Assembly: GCF_015668195.1 (NCBI RefSeq)
Contig: NZ_JADPFC010000009.1
Span: 1-63,319 of the forward strand
Length of the DNA: 63,319 nucleotides
Direction: 5' to 3'
DNA from: Romboutsia_C sp015668195
Lineage (GTDB): Bacteria > Bacillota > Clostridia > Peptostreptococcales > Peptostreptococcaceae
This document shows positions 1-8,558 of this stretch, piece by piece. The notes below the pieces were generated by a model that saw only the letters and a list, made by a program, of their open reading frames with translations, ran no database searches and was not told the DNA's origin. How positions within the stretch are numbered: the first letter of the stretch is position 1; each line of letters begins with the position of its first letter. The position numbers and the translations under genes are program-made.

Positions 1-332
<332 letters not shown>

Positions 333-420
333 AAGTTGTTACCTGCTCAGACTATCATTATCTGAATATCTGGCTTGGTTTGTTTTCGATTCTTTTAAGA
401 ATCAGTTATATAAATTAACC

Positions 421-466
421 TACTGTTTAATTTTCAAAGTTCTTATTTTGTCCTTTTCTTAAGGAC
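421..466 (-). promoter_or_regulatory. rRNA leader with boxA-like element and short hairpin
   Basis: The minus strand reads CTTTGAAAATTAAACAG at 424-440. This resembles the boxA-type motif found in Firmicute rRNA leaders, where Nus factors assemble. Just upstream, 450-466 forms a GTCCTT/AAGGAC hairpin. The antitermination role is inferred from family knowledge. Confidence 0.6.
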
Positions 467-473
467 ATATATA

Positions 474-502
474 AATATATCATCTTATAATTAAATCGTC
501 AA
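474..502 (-). promoter_or_regulatory. sigma-A promoter of the left rRNA operon
   Basis: On the minus strand the -35 is TTGACG (497-502), the spacer is 17 bases and the -10 is TATATT (474-479), with a TG one base before the -10. It faces the 16S gene and lies after the cwlD terminator. Confidence 0.8.
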
Positions 503-534
503 TACTTTTTTTATATTTTTTTAAATTTAATAAA

Positions 535-581
535 AAACTAGGTTATATCTAATAAATTACTTATTTGATATAACCTAGTTT
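535..581 (-). terminator. terminator after cwlD
   Basis: A perfect 15-bp stem is formed by 535-549 and 567-581 with a 17-base loop. It is followed on the minus strand by a run of T. It separates cwlD from the rRNA promoter. Confidence 0.9.
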
Positions 582-591
582 CTACTTTTTT

Positions 592-1323
592 TCAATTTTT
601 ATTCTCATTATCACTAAAATATTTTTGAATACCTACGTATATTGACCAAGCTATTTTTTCTTGATATTTTTCATCAGCTAATAAATTAGCTTCTTTTTCA
701 TTAGATAAAAATCCACATTCTATTAAAACTGATGGTATTGCATTTTCTTTTAATAAATATAGGTCATCTTTAGGTTTAATTTCTCTGTTATTAGTTTTAT
801 CAACTACCCTCTTTAATTCCTCTTGTATATATTTAGATAGCTTTTTAGAGTCATCTTTTCCACCTGGATAAAACGTCTGGGCCCCATAATATTTAGAAGC
901 ACCTTTTCCACTTAATGCATTCATATGTATAGATACAAACATATCTGCATCAGATTCGTTTATTATCTTTTTTCGATTCTTTAAATTCTCATTATATTTT
1001 TGTCTAATTGTCTTGCCTTTAGCTTCTTCATACAAGCTAACATCTTCTTCTCTAGTTAATATAACAAGACCTCCACTAGATTCTAATAATTCTCTTAATT
1101 TAAGAGTAATAGATAAATTCACATCTTTTTCAGTTATACTTTTATCTTCATTCAAAGCCCCTGGATCTATCCCGCCATGACCAGCATCTAATATTATAGT
1201 TTTTTTGGTTACTGGCATATACTCCATAGACTCTTGTGATACACTTTGAATTTCAAATGAAAATACCACTACTAGTATTATAGATATAACACAAAATATT
1301 ATATGTTTTATGTACTTTCTCAC
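592..1323 (-). CDS. cwlD: N-acetylmuramoyl-L-alanine amidase CwlD
   Basis: This is a zinc amidase of the Amidase_3 family that removes peptide side chains from cortex peptidoglycan. In sporulating Firmicutes CwlD does this so that muramic-delta-lactam can form, which germination enzymes recognise. After the start there is one hydrophobic N-terminal segment (about residues 5-22) that should act as signal or anchor. The zinc-ligand motifs LDAGHGG and SIHMNA and the catalytic-glutamate motif LIECGF are all visible. I place the start at the GTG at 1323, six bases after AGGGTGA. The longer reading frame begins at a TTG inside the rpsI terminator and is rejected. The product is 243 residues. It is the last gene before the rRNA operon. 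Confidence 0.88.
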   Translation of the reverse strand: MRKYIKHIIFCVISIILVVVFSFEIQSVSQESMEYMPVTKKTIILDAGHGGIDPGALNEDKSITEKDVNLSITLKLRELLESSGGLVILTREEDVSLYEEAKGKTIRQKYNENLKNRKKIINESDADMFVSIHMNALSGKGASKYYGAQTFYPGGKDDSKKLSKYIQEELKRVVDKTNNREIKPKDDLYLLKENAIPSVLIECGFLSNEKEANLLADEKYQEKIAWSIYVGIQKYFSDNENKN

Positions 1324-1350
1324 AATATCACCCTGTACATTTATATTAAA

Positions 1351-1378
1351 AAAGACTTTGGAATATTCCAAAGTCTTT
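1351..1378 (-). terminator. terminator after rpsI
   Basis: This is a perfect 28-base palindrome (two 14-base arms meeting at 1364/1365) followed on the minus strand by six T. It lies between rpsI and the likely cwlD start, so cwlD expression needs read-through or its own promoter, which I cannot place. Confidence 0.88.
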
Positions 1379-1401
1379 GTACAAACATATAAAATAGGAT
1401 A

Positions 1402-1794
1402 TTATCTCTTTGAGAATTGTGGAGCTCTTCTTGCTGCCTTTAATCCGTATTTCTTTCTTTCCTTCATTCTAGCATCTCTAGTTAAGAATCCTTCTTTCTT
1501 TAAAGCTCCTCTTAACTCTTCATCAGCTTTTAATAAAGCTCTAGATATACCATGTCTTATAGCTCCAGCTTGTCCAGTGAATCCTCCACCTTCAACCTTT
1601 ACTATAACATCGTATTTGTTTTCGTTGTTAGTTAACACTAATGGTTGCTTAACATCTCTTATTAATGTTTCATAGTTGAAGTATTCTCCAACTGGTCTTC
1701 CATTTATTACTATGTTTCCTTCACCTGCAACTAATCTAACTCTAGCAACAGAGTGCTTTCTTCTTCCTGTTCCGTAGTATTGAACGTTAGCCAT
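1402..1794 (-). CDS. rpsI: 30S ribosomal protein S9
   Basis: S9 binds the head of the 30S subunit, and its C-terminal tail reaches toward the P-site tRNA anticodon stem. The product is 130 residues, as expected, and begins MANVQYYGTGRRK. The conserved GGGFTGQAGAIRHGI region is present, and the C-terminus ends in the basic RAPQFSKR tail with the invariant terminal arginine. I chose the ATG at 1794 because AAAGGAGGA lies just upstream. A GTG 18 bases earlier falls before that ribosome-binding site. It forms an operon with rplM, 28 bases upstream. Confidence 0.98.
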   Translation of the reverse strand: MANVQYYGTGRRKHSVARVRLVAGEGNIVINGRPVGEYFNYETLIRDVKQPLVLTNNENKYDVIVKVEGGGFTGQAGAIRHGISRALLKADEELRGALKKEGFLTRDARMKERKKYGLKAARRAPQFSKR

Positions 1795-1822
1795 GATAAC
1801 TCCTCCTTTCACCCGTTAATTA

Positions 1823-2254
1823 TTATTTAAAGTTTAAAACTTCTGGATTTTGAGCTGCATGATCATGGTTTGGTCCTGCGAATACTCTTAATCTAGTCAT
1901 CATTCTGCTTCTTAATTTGTTCTTACATAACATACCACTTACTGCATGTGATACAACTTCTTCAGGCTTCTTAGCCATCATTTCTCTGTAAGTTATTTCC
2001 TTTAACCCACCTACGTATCCTGTGTGGTATCTGTACATTTTTTGATCTAATTTCTTTCCTGTTAAAACTACCTTCTCTGCGTTTACAACAACAACGAAGT
2101 CTCCTCCGTCAACGTGTGGAGTGAAAGTAACCTTGTGCTTTCCTCTTAATACTGTCGCTATTTCAGTTGCTAAACGACCTAATGTTTTTCCTTCAGCATC
2201 AACGATGTACCATTTTCTTTGTACATCAGCTGGCTTAGCTATATAACTTTTCAT
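1823..2254 (-). CDS. rplM: 50S ribosomal protein L13
   Basis: L13 is an early-assembly 23S rRNA-binding protein. The 143-residue length is typical, and the conserved HVDGGDFVVVVNAEK stretch (about residues 47-61) and the C-terminal YAGPNHDH-like segment (here FAGPNHDHAAQNP) identify it. It is the first gene of the rplM-rpsI pair and has its own consensus promoter and leader upstream (2305-2372). In Firmicutes an L13-binding leader RNA can control this operon, and the leader here is consistent with that. Confidence 0.98.
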   Translation of the reverse strand: MKSYIAKPADVQRKWYIVDAEGKTLGRLATEIATVLRGKHKVTFTPHVDGGDFVVVVNAEKVVLTGKKLDQKMYRYHTGYVGGLKEITYREMMAKKPEEVVSHAVSGMLCKNKLRSRMMTRLRVFAGPNHDHAAQNPEVLNFK

Positions 2255-2340
2255 GTTTGTCCCTCCTTAACTTATTTTCCTATAAAAATTTTACCGTTTA
2301 TGTCAAGTCCGGGGCAAGTGGACTTATTAACACACTCTAA
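2255..2340 (-). ncRNA. candidate L13 leader of rplM-rpsI
   Basis: Between the promoter at 2344-2372 and rplM the predicted transcript has about 85 untranslated bases. They include a hairpin with arms 2305-2310 and 2320-2325 (AAGTCC/GGACTT) and a nine-base loop. Its position matches the known Firmicute L13 leader element, but I cannot confirm the fold against a covariance model. Confidence 0.55.
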
Positions 2341-2343
2341 CTT

Positions 2344-2372
2344 ATTTTAATATATGCCCCCTGGTGTGTCAA
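2344..2372 (-). promoter_or_regulatory. promoter of rplM-rpsI
   Basis: The minus strand has TTGACA (2367-2372), a 17-base spacer and TAAAAT (2344-2349). It begins two bases after the truA stop codon, giving rplM-rpsI its own transcription start. Confidence 0.85.
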
Positions 2373-2373
2373 G

Positions 2374-3105
2374 CTAATAATCAACTTTTTTGAGAAATAA
2401 TCCATGTGCTGGAGCGGTATGTCCACATTCTCCTCTATTTTTTGATTTTATTACTTCTTCAAGGTTTTTAGTTATACGACCTCTACCTATATCAACTAAC
2501 GTTCCTGCTATTATTCTTACCATATTATATAAAAATCCATTACCTTCTACTTCTATAACAATTAATCCATCTTCTTTAGTTAGTGTTATATCGTATATCG
2601 TTCTTATAGTATCTTTAACTGAAGACCCAGAACTCATAAACCCTTTAAAATCATATTCACCAATAAGACTCTTAGCTTCTTTACACATTTTTTCGAAATC
2701 GAGATCATATTTTACATGATATGATATGTCCTTATATATAGGATTTCTATATGGACTATTGTGTATTAAATATCTATATCTCTTTTTCTTTGCACTATAT
2801 CTTGAGTGAAAATCTTCATCTACCTCTATACAGTCTATTATAGATATATCTTTTGGCAGCTTAGCATTTAATGCATTTGGCATTTTACTTGCAGGTATAT
2901 TAGAGCTTGTTTTAAAATTAGCTACCTGACCTAAAGCATGAACTCCTGCATCTGTTCTACCTGATCCGGTTATTTTAACTTCTTCTCTAGTTATGTCATA
3001 AATGGCTTTTTCTATTGTACCTTGTATACCTAAAGAATCAGGTTGCTTTTGCCATCCACAATAGTTTTGACCATTATACTGTATCGTAAGTTTTAAATTT
3101 CTCAT
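2374..3105 (-). CDS. truA: tRNA pseudouridine(38-40) synthase TruA
   Basis: TruA isomerises uridines 38-40 in the anticodon arm of many tRNAs to pseudouridine. The protein has 243 residues, normal for the family. The active-site motif GSGRTDAGVHALGQ puts the catalytic aspartate at residue 52, and the second half contains FLYNMVRIIAGTLVDIG, also characteristic. It follows ecfT by 11 bases and belongs to the ecfA1-ecfA2-ecfT-truA transcription unit, an arrangement common in Firmicutes. The next promoter (rplM) starts immediately after its stop. Confidence 0.97.
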   Translation of the reverse strand: MRNLKLTIQYNGQNYCGWQKQPDSLGIQGTIEKAIYDITREEVKITGSGRTDAGVHALGQVANFKTSSNIPASKMPNALNAKLPKDISIIDCIEVDEDFHSRYSAKKKRYRYLIHNSPYRNPIYKDISYHVKYDLDFEKMCKEAKSLIGEYDFKGFMSSGSSVKDTIRTIYDITLTKEDGLIVIEVEGNGFLYNMVRIIAGTLVDIGRGRITKNLEEVIKSKNRGECGHTAPAHGLFLKKVDY

Positions 3106-3116
3106 ATTCTTCCTCT

Positions 3117-3914
3117 TTAAATAAATCTAGTAGCTATAATTATAACCAAATATACAATCTGTATACTATTAGCCACATAGTCTGCTTTTGTCATTATAGC
3201 TTGTTTCATTTTTGTTCTATTGTATCCACCTCTATAACATCTAGCTTCCATTGCAGCAGCAAGTTCTTCAGCTCTTCTAAATGCGCTTACAAATAAAGGT
3301 ACTAGTAGTGGTACTAAATTCTTAGCTCTATTTATAAGATTTTTACTTTCAAAATCTGCTCCTCTTGACATTTGAGCTTTCATTATTTTATCAGTTTCAT
3401 CTAGTAGAGTAGGTATAAATCTTAAAGCTATTGTCATCATCATAGCTAATTCATGAACAGGGAAACCAACCTTGTTTAACGGATTTAAAAGCCTCTCTAT
3501 GCCGTCTGTTAGATCCATAGGTGTAGTTGTTAGGGTAAGTAAAGAAGTTCCTACAACTAAGAATATAAGCCTTATAGCCATAAATATAGCTTGTTCTAAA
3601 CCTTGACTTGTTATTCTTAAGAAACCAAACGACCAAATGACATCCCCTGGTAAGAAAAATATATTGATTACAAATGTGAATATTATAATCCATCTTAATG
3701 GTTTTAATCCTTTTAATATATATTTACCTGGTAATTTTGATGATTTTATAATAGCTGCTAGAGCTAACAAAACAATAGCATATGGCCAGAATTTGTTTAT
3801 TATAAATAGAGATATCATAAAAACGAAAGTGGCTATAAGCTTAACTCTAGCATCTAGCTTGTGAATCACCGAATTTACAGGATAATACTGTCCTATAGTT
3901 ATATCTTTTAACAT
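3117..3914 (-). CDS. ecfT: ECF transporter transmembrane protein EcfT
   Basis: EcfT is the integral-membrane coupling subunit of energy-coupling factor vitamin/metal importers. It joins the two ATPases to exchangeable substrate-binding S components. The 265-residue protein has several hydrophobic segments, most clearly near residues 25-60, 70-95, 105-130 and the C-terminus. It carries the two Ala-Arg-Gly-type coupling motifs that dock into the ATPases (MSRGADFES and MEARCYRGG). The start overlaps the end of ecfA2 by seven bases, indicating translational coupling. No S-component gene is nearby, so this is the shared (group II) type of module. Confidence 0.95.
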   Translation of the reverse strand: MLKDITIGQYYPVNSVIHKLDARVKLIATFVFMISLFIINKFWPYAIVLLALAAIIKSSKLPGKYILKGLKPLRWIIIFTFVINIFFLPGDVIWSFGFLRITSQGLEQAIFMAIRLIFLVVGTSLLTLTTTPMDLTDGIERLLNPLNKVGFPVHELAMMMTIALRFIPTLLDETDKIMKAQMSRGADFESKNLINRAKNLVPLLVPLFVSAFRRAEELAAAMEARCYRGGYNRTKMKQAIMTKADYVANSIQIVYLVIIIATRFI

Positions 3915-4774
3915 TTACTTTTACCTCTCATAACTCTTAATATTTCTTCCTTAGCTTCTTGTATAGTTATGATATCTTCTTTTATGTCAAATCCATTTTC
4001 CCTTAGCTTTATTGCTAACTCCAATACTTGAGGTATATCAAGACCTATTTCCTTAAGTCTTGAAGAGTTAGATTTAAAAACTTCTTTAGGAGTTCCCATA
4101 AATTCTACTTTCCCTTTATTCATAACTATCAAAGTCTTTGCTAATCTAGCCATATCATCCATACTATGAGAAGATAATATTATTGTCATATTATTTTCTT
4201 TATGCAGTGTTTTTATTAAATTGAATATTTCATCTCTTCCACCTGGATCTAATCCAGCTGCAGGTTCATCTAAAATAAGTACTTCTGGTTTCATAGCTAT
4301 AACTCCAGCTATTGCTACTCTTCTTTTTTGACCTCCTGATAATTCAAATGGAGATTTATCTTTAAATAGTTCATAATCAAGCCCAACAGCTTCCATTGAT
4401 GTTTTTACCCTACGATCAATTTCCTCAGGGTCTAAGCCTAAATTATTAGGTCCAAAAGCTATATCTTTCTCTATTGTTTCTTCAAATAATTGGTATTCAG
4501 CGTATTGAAACACTACTCCTACCCTTTTTCTAACCTCTGTTAAGTTTAAGCTTGGATCTGTTATGTTAAATCCATTTATATTTATTTCTCCAGAATGAGG
4601 CTTTAATATCCCATTTAAATGCTGTATTAATGTTGATTTACCAGAACCAGTATGTCCTATTAACCCTACAAAATCTCTATCTTTAATTTTAAAACTAACA
4701 TTGTCTAACGCCTTACTAGCAAAAGGCATTCCTTCGTTATATATATGAGTTAAACCTTTTATCTCTATCGACAT
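3908..4774 (-). CDS. ecfA2: ECF transporter ATP-binding protein EcfA2
   Basis: This is the second ABC ATPase of the ECF module. It hydrolyses ATP in a heterodimer with EcfA1 to drive uptake through EcfT. Walker A (GHTGSGKST, about residues 37-45), the ABC signature LSGGQKRR and Walker B LILDEPAAGLDP with the catalytic glutamate are all present. The sequence also includes a Q-loop (FQYAEYQLFEET) of the kind seen in EcfA proteins. The product has 288 residues. It overlaps the upstream ecfA1 by ten bases and the downstream ecfT by seven, a tightly coupled operon. The A1/A2 labels follow gene order and are well supported. Confidence 0.94.
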   Translation of the reverse strand: MSIEIKGLTHIYNEGMPFASKALDNVSFKIKDRDFVGLIGHTGSGKSTLIQHLNGILKPHSGEININGFNITDPSLNLTEVRKRVGVVFQYAEYQLFEETIEKDIAFGPNNLGLDPEEIDRRVKTSMEAVGLDYELFKDKSPFELSGGQKRRVAIAGVIAMKPEVLILDEPAAGLDPGGRDEIFNLIKTLHKENNMTIILSSHSMDDMARLAKTLIVMNKGKVEFMGTPKEVFKSNSSRLKEIGLDIPQVLELAIKLRENGFDIKEDIITIQEAKEEILRVMRGKSKC

Positions 4775-5595
4775 AATTCCATCACCATCTCATCTACAGT
4801 TAATATATCTTTTTTTATATCTATACCTTCTTTATATAACATACTAGATAATTCCGTCATATAAGGAACATCTAATCCTATACCTTTTAATGTATCTATT
4901 TGACTAAATACTTCTCTTGGAGTTCCTTCTAATATTTTTTTACCTTTTTCCATAACTATAACTCTATCAGCTTCTACTGCCTCTTCCATAAAGTGAGTTA
5001 TGTGTAATACGGTAATATTTTCTTCTTTATTTAACTTTTTTATAGTTTTCATTACTTCTTTTCTTCCAGATGGGTCTAACATAGCCGTTGCTTCATCAAA
5101 TATTATGCATTTTGGCTTCATAGCTATTATTCCTGCTATAGCTACCCTTTGTTTTTGTCCTCCTGATAATAGATGCGGTTGTCTATCTCTTAACTCATAC
5201 ATACCGACACTCTTTAAAGATTCTTCAACTCTATGTTTTATTTCTATAGGATCTATTCCTAGGTTTTCTGGTCCAAAAGCAACATCTTCCTCTACTATTG
5301 TAGCAACAATTTGGTTATCTGGATTTTGAAATACCATACCTGCTGTTTGCCTTATATCCCATAATTTATCTTCTTCTTTTGTATTCATTCCATCTATAAG
5401 TATATCTCCTTCAGTTGGAACCAGTATAGCATTTAAGTTCTTAGATAATGTAGACTTGCCAGAACCATTGTGACCAATTATAGCAACAAATTCACCTTCT
5501 TTTACATCTAGTGTTAGTCTGTCTATTGCCTTAAGAGTGCTATCTTCTGTAATATACTCATAAGATATATTATTCACTTTTACTATATTGTTCAT
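4765..5595 (-). CDS. ecfA1: ECF transporter ATP-binding protein EcfA1
   Basis: This is the first ABC ATPase of the ECF module. It shows Walker A GHNGSGKST, Q-loop FQNPDNQIVATIVEEDVAFGPENLG, signature LSGGQKQR and Walker B IIFDEATAMLDP. The alanine/threonine after the Walker B Asp-Glu is a usual variation in EcfA1. The product has 276 residues. The ATG at 5595 follows AAAAGGAG. It is the first gene of ecfA1-ecfA2-ecfT-truA. The long AT-rich gap upstream (5596-6054) holds an extended -10 candidate, so the operon is probably transcribed separately from rplQ. Confidence 0.94.
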   Translation of the reverse strand: MNNIVKVNNISYEYITEDSTLKAIDRLTLDVKEGEFVAIIGHNGSGKSTLSKNLNAILVPTEGDILIDGMNTKEEDKLWDIRQTAGMVFQNPDNQIVATIVEEDVAFGPENLGIDPIEIKHRVEESLKSVGMYELRDRQPHLLSGGQKQRVAIAGIIAMKPKCIIFDEATAMLDPSGRKEVMKTIKKLNKEENITVLHITHFMEEAVEADRVIVMEKGKKILEGTPREVFSQIDTLKGIGLDVPYMTELSSMLYKEGIDIKKDILTVDEMVMELCR

Positions 5596-5952
5596 TTATT
5601 TACTCCTTTTCATAAGTAATTAAAGCAACTTCGTCATATATAAATAACTAATACCTTATTAGTGTTAATAAACTCTATTTATTGAACAAAAACCATTTTG
5701 ACTAGTATTATATCATAGTTCATTACAAAAAACACAAATACGTTTTTCTTAAAATCTACTTATATTTGCCGTCAGCATACATTTTTTTCAATTTTATAAT
5801 TATATGTTCAATTATATTTTATGAACTATAGATATGCCTAAATAAGAATCATATTTCAAATTATACGCCATATATTTTATCTACTATCACCCTATAACTT
5901 TTATCCTTTATAAGTTTGTTTTTTATCCCTAACTTTATCTTAATATAAAAAT
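5596..5952 (-). other. AT-rich intergenic region before ecfA1
   Basis: No convincing coding frame is visible on either strand. The only signal I can place is the extended -10 at 5707-5715. No riboswitch-like conserved block was recognised. Confidence 0.5.
5707..5715 (-). promoter_or_regulatory. extended -10 promoter candidate for ecfA1
   Basis: The minus strand reads TGATATAAT (TATAAT at 5707-5712 preceded by TG and one base). I see no good -35 at the usual distance. It would give a leader of roughly 105 bases. Confidence 0.55.
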
Positions 5953-6000
5953 ATAGCCTTTACAAACTATAGAATCTATCATAGTTTATAAAGGCTATAA
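5953..6000 (-). terminator. second long hairpin downstream of rplQ
   Basis: Arms 5953-5971 and 5982-6000 pair over 19 positions with one G-U pair. The minus-strand continuation is TATTTTTATATT. It sits about 55 bases beyond the rplQ terminator and may act as a tandem terminator. Confidence 0.65.
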
Positions 6001-6054
6001 AACAAACCTACAGTGGATTAAAAGTATCATTTTTGTACAAATTTATATTTAAAA

Positions 6055-6081
6055 AAGGATTAAGCTATAAGCTTAATCCTT
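6055..6081 (-). terminator. terminator after rplQ, end of the S10-spc-alpha superoperon
   Basis: The stem GGATTAAGCT/AGCTTAATCC (6057-6066 and 6070-6079, plus two A-T pairs) has a three-base loop and is followed on the minus strand by T6. It lies nine bases after the rplQ stop. Confidence 0.9.
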
Positions 6082-6089
6082 CACAAGAA

Positions 6090-6431
6090 TTATACTAATT
6101 CTATAAATGCCATTTCAGCAGCGTCCCCTCTTCTTGGACCCTTCTTTATTATTCTTGTGTATCCACCGTTTCTCTCAGCATATTTTGGAGCTATTTCAGT
6201 GAATAAGTTGTTTACTACAGTTTCATCTATAACATAAGCTAAAACTTGTCTTCTAGCATGAAGATCTCCTCTTTTAGCAAGAGTTATCATCTTTTCTGCC
6301 ATTCTTCTAGTTTCCTTAGCTCTAGTAACAGTAGTTTCTATTCTTCCATTTCTTAGTAAATCAGTTACTAAGTTTCTTAACATAAGGTTTCTGTGAGCTG
6401 TCTCACGTCCTAATTTACGGTAAGTAGCCAT
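6090..6431 (-). CDS. rplQ: 50S ribosomal protein L17
   Basis: L17 sits near the exit of the peptide tunnel on the large subunit. The 113-residue product starts MATYRKLGRETAHRNLMLRN and includes the conserved RGDLHARRQVLAYV and NGGYTRIIKKGPRRGDAAEMAFIELV segments. It is the last gene of the alpha operon, 19 bases after rpoA, and a strong terminator follows its stop codon. Confidence 0.98.
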   Translation of the reverse strand: MATYRKLGRETAHRNLMLRNLVTDLLRNGRIETTVTRAKETRRMAEKMITLAKRGDLHARRQVLAYVIDETVVNNLFTEIAPKYAERNGGYTRIIKKGPRRGDAAEMAFIELV

Positions 6432-6450
6432 GATATCCCTCCTTCACTAA

Positions 6451-7398
6451 CTATTCTTCGCTTGGTTTTAGACCTAATCCAAGTTCTTCTAACTTTTGGA
6501 TTACTTCCTCTAAAGATTTTTTCCCTAGATTTCTAACCTTCATCATATCGTCCTCAGACTTATTAGCTAATTCTTCAACTGTGTTTATTCCCGCTCTCTT
6601 TAAGCAGTTGTAAGATCTAACTGATAAATCTAATTCTTCTATAGTCATTTCAAGAACTTTTTCTTTTTGGTCTTCTTCTTTTTCTACCATTATCTCAACA
6701 TTGCTTACATGCTCTGTTAAGTCTATGAATAGATTTAAATGTTCAACTAAAACTTTAGCTGCAAGAGATATTCCCTCTTGAGGGTTTATGCTTCCATTAG
6801 TCCAAACTTCTAGTGTTAATTTGTCATAGTCTGACTTTTGACCTACTCTTGTATTTTCAACATGGTAGCTCACTTTTTCAATAGGAGTATAGATTGAATC
6901 TACAGGTAAAACTCCTATAGGCATATGCTCTGTCTTGTTTTCTTCAGCAGAAACATAACCTCTACCTTTATCTATCATTATTTCCATATTTAACTTAGCA
7001 TTGTCATCTAATGTTGCTATCTTTAAGTCTTTGCTTAATACTTCAACATCAGAAGGACATATTATATCAGCACCAGTTATAGTACATGGACCCTCAGCCT
7101 CTATTTTAAGAGTTCTGCTTCCTTCACCATCTATAGTAGCTGAAAGTTCTTTTAATGCTAATATTATTTCAGTAACATCTTCTTTAACCCCAGGAACAGT
7201 TGAGAATTCATGAAGAACTCCATCTATTTTTATAGCATTAACTGCTACACCTGGTAAAGATGATAATAATATTCTTCTTAAAGCATTACCTACAGTTATG
7301 CCATAGCCTCTTTCAAGAGGCTCTATGACAAACTTTCCATATCTATAATCTTCGCTAAGCTCTATTATATCTACTTTTGGTTTTTCTATTTCTATCAT
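6451..7398 (-). CDS. rpoA: DNA-directed RNA polymerase subunit alpha
   Basis: The alpha dimer nucleates RNA polymerase assembly and contacts upstream promoter DNA and activators. The N-terminal domain (about 1-230) has the conserved GYGITVGNALRRILLSSLPG region. The C-terminal domain contains SVRSYNCLKRAGINTVEEL and the helix-hairpin-helix RNLGKKSLEEV. The ATG at 7398, with AGGAGGG upstream, gives 315 residues; a TTG two codons earlier is less likely. It lies between rpsD and rplQ, the standard alpha-operon position. Confidence 0.98.
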   Translation of the reverse strand: MIEIEKPKVDIIELSEDYRYGKFVIEPLERGYGITVGNALRRILLSSLPGVAVNAIKIDGVLHEFSTVPGVKEDVTEIILALKELSATIDGEGSRTLKIEAEGPCTITGADIICPSDVEVLSKDLKIATLDDNAKLNMEIMIDKGRGYVSAEENKTEHMPIGVLPVDSIYTPIEKVSYHVENTRVGQKSDYDKLTLEVWTNGSINPQEGISLAAKVLVEHLNLFIDLTEHVSNVEIMVEKEEDQKEKVLEMTIEELDLSVRSYNCLKRAGINTVEELANKSEDDMMKVRNLGKKSLEEVIQKLEELGLGLKPSEE

Positions 7399-7475
7399 GG
7401 ACAAAACCCTCCTTTAAATTTATTAATCCACTGAGGGTAAACAAAATCTCAAAAATAAATTTTAAAATATATTTA

Positions 7476-8099
7476 TTACTTAGAGTAAAGCTCTATTATT
7501 AAGTGCTCTGCTATTTCAAGATCTATATCTTCTCTTGATGGGTTAGCAACAACTTTAGCGCTCATTTCGTCTAAGTTAGTTTCTAACCACTTAGGAGCTA
7601 TTCTTGTGTTGTTTTCTACTAAAGCTTTGAATTTAGCAGATGATTTTGATCTTTCTTTAACTGTTATAACGTCACCAGGCTTAACTGTTATAGAAGCTAT
7701 ATCAGCCTTGTGTCCGTTTAATAAGAAGTGACCATGTCCTACTAATTGTCTAGCTTCTTTTCTAGATGAAGCTAATCCCATTCTGTAAACAACATTGTCT
7801 AATCTTCTTTCTAATAAGCTTAATAAGTTTTCCCCTGTTATACCAGCCATTTTTTCAGCACGCTCGTATAGGTTTCTGAATTGAGTTTCTAAAACTCCGT
7901 ATATTCTCTTAACTTTTTGCTTTTCTCTTAATTGTAATCCATAGTTAGAAACTTTCTTTCTTCCTTGTCCATGTTGTCCTGGAGCATAGTTTCTCTTAAC
8001 TATAGCACATTTATCAGTATAACATCTGTCACCTTTAAGGAATAATTTCATTCCTTCTCTACGACATTGTCTGCATGATGCACCTGTGTATCTTGCCAT
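7476..8099 (-). CDS. rpsD: 30S ribosomal protein S4
   Basis: S4 is a primary 16S rRNA-binding protein that starts 30S assembly and helps unwind mRNA at the entry channel. The product is 207 residues. The N-terminal CRQCRREGMKLFLKG segment keeps the zinc-finger-type cysteines (C9, C12, and C26 and C31 further on) of the C+ form. The S4 RNA-binding domain is seen as LERRLDNVVYRMGLASSRKEARQLVGHGHFLLNG. In some Firmicutes S4 regulates its own mRNA through a leader, but here rpsD lies inside the operon only 34 bases after rpsK. Confidence 0.97.
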   Translation of the reverse strand: MARYTGASCRQCRREGMKLFLKGDRCYTDKCAIVKRNYAPGQHGQGRKKVSNYGLQLREKQKVKRIYGVLETQFRNLYERAEKMAGITGENLLSLLERRLDNVVYRMGLASSRKEARQLVGHGHFLLNGHKADIASITVKPGDVITVKERSKSSAKFKALVENNTRIAPKWLETNLDEMSAKVVANPSREDIDLEIAEHLIIELYSK

Positions 8100-8133
8100 G
8101 TCTTTACACCTCCTAATTTACTTGTTTATATAA

Positions 8134-8529
8134 TTACACTCTTCTTCTCTTTGGTGGTCTACATCCATTGTGAGGGATTGGAGTAACGTCCTTTATCATA
8201 GTTACTTCTAATCCAGTAGCTTGTAATGCTCTTATAGCAGCTTCTCTTCCTGAACCTGGTCCCTTTACGAATACTTCAACAGTTTTTAAACCGTGTTCCA
8301 TTGCAGCTTTAGCAGCAGTTTCAGCAGCCATTTGAGATGCGAAAGGAGTCGCTTTTCTTGATCCTTTGAATCCTAATTGTCCTGAAGATGCAGCTGATAT
8401 AGCGTTCCCATGAACATCAGTTAAAGTTATTATTGTATTGTTGAAAGTAGATTGTATATGAGCTTGCCCACGTTCTATATTTTTACGCTCTTTTCTTCTT
8501 ACACGTGTAACTTTCTTTTGCTTAGCCAT
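8134..8529 (-). CDS. rpsK: 30S ribosomal protein S11
   Basis: S11 forms part of the 30S platform beside the mRNA exit. The 131-residue length and the conserved IQSTFNNTIITLTD, FVKGPGSGREAAIRALQ and C-terminal DVTPIPHNGCRPPKRRRV segments identify it without ambiguity. It lies between rpsM (29 bases upstream) and rpsD in the alpha operon. Confidence 0.98.
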   Translation of the reverse strand: MAKQKKVTRVRRKERKNIERGQAHIQSTFNNTIITLTDVHGNAISAASSGQLGFKGSRKATPFASQMAAETAAKAAMEHGLKTVEVFVKGPGSGREAAIRALQATGLEVTMIKDVTPIPHNGCRPPKRRRV

Positions 8530-8558
8530 TGTTTTCCCTCCTATCTAGTTTTTATTTA

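Noticed and set aside
1324..1371. Longer N-terminus of CwlD from a TTG at 1371
   Set aside because: It falls inside the rpsI terminator palindrome. The GTG at 1323 has a ribosome-binding site and begins the membrane anchor directly.
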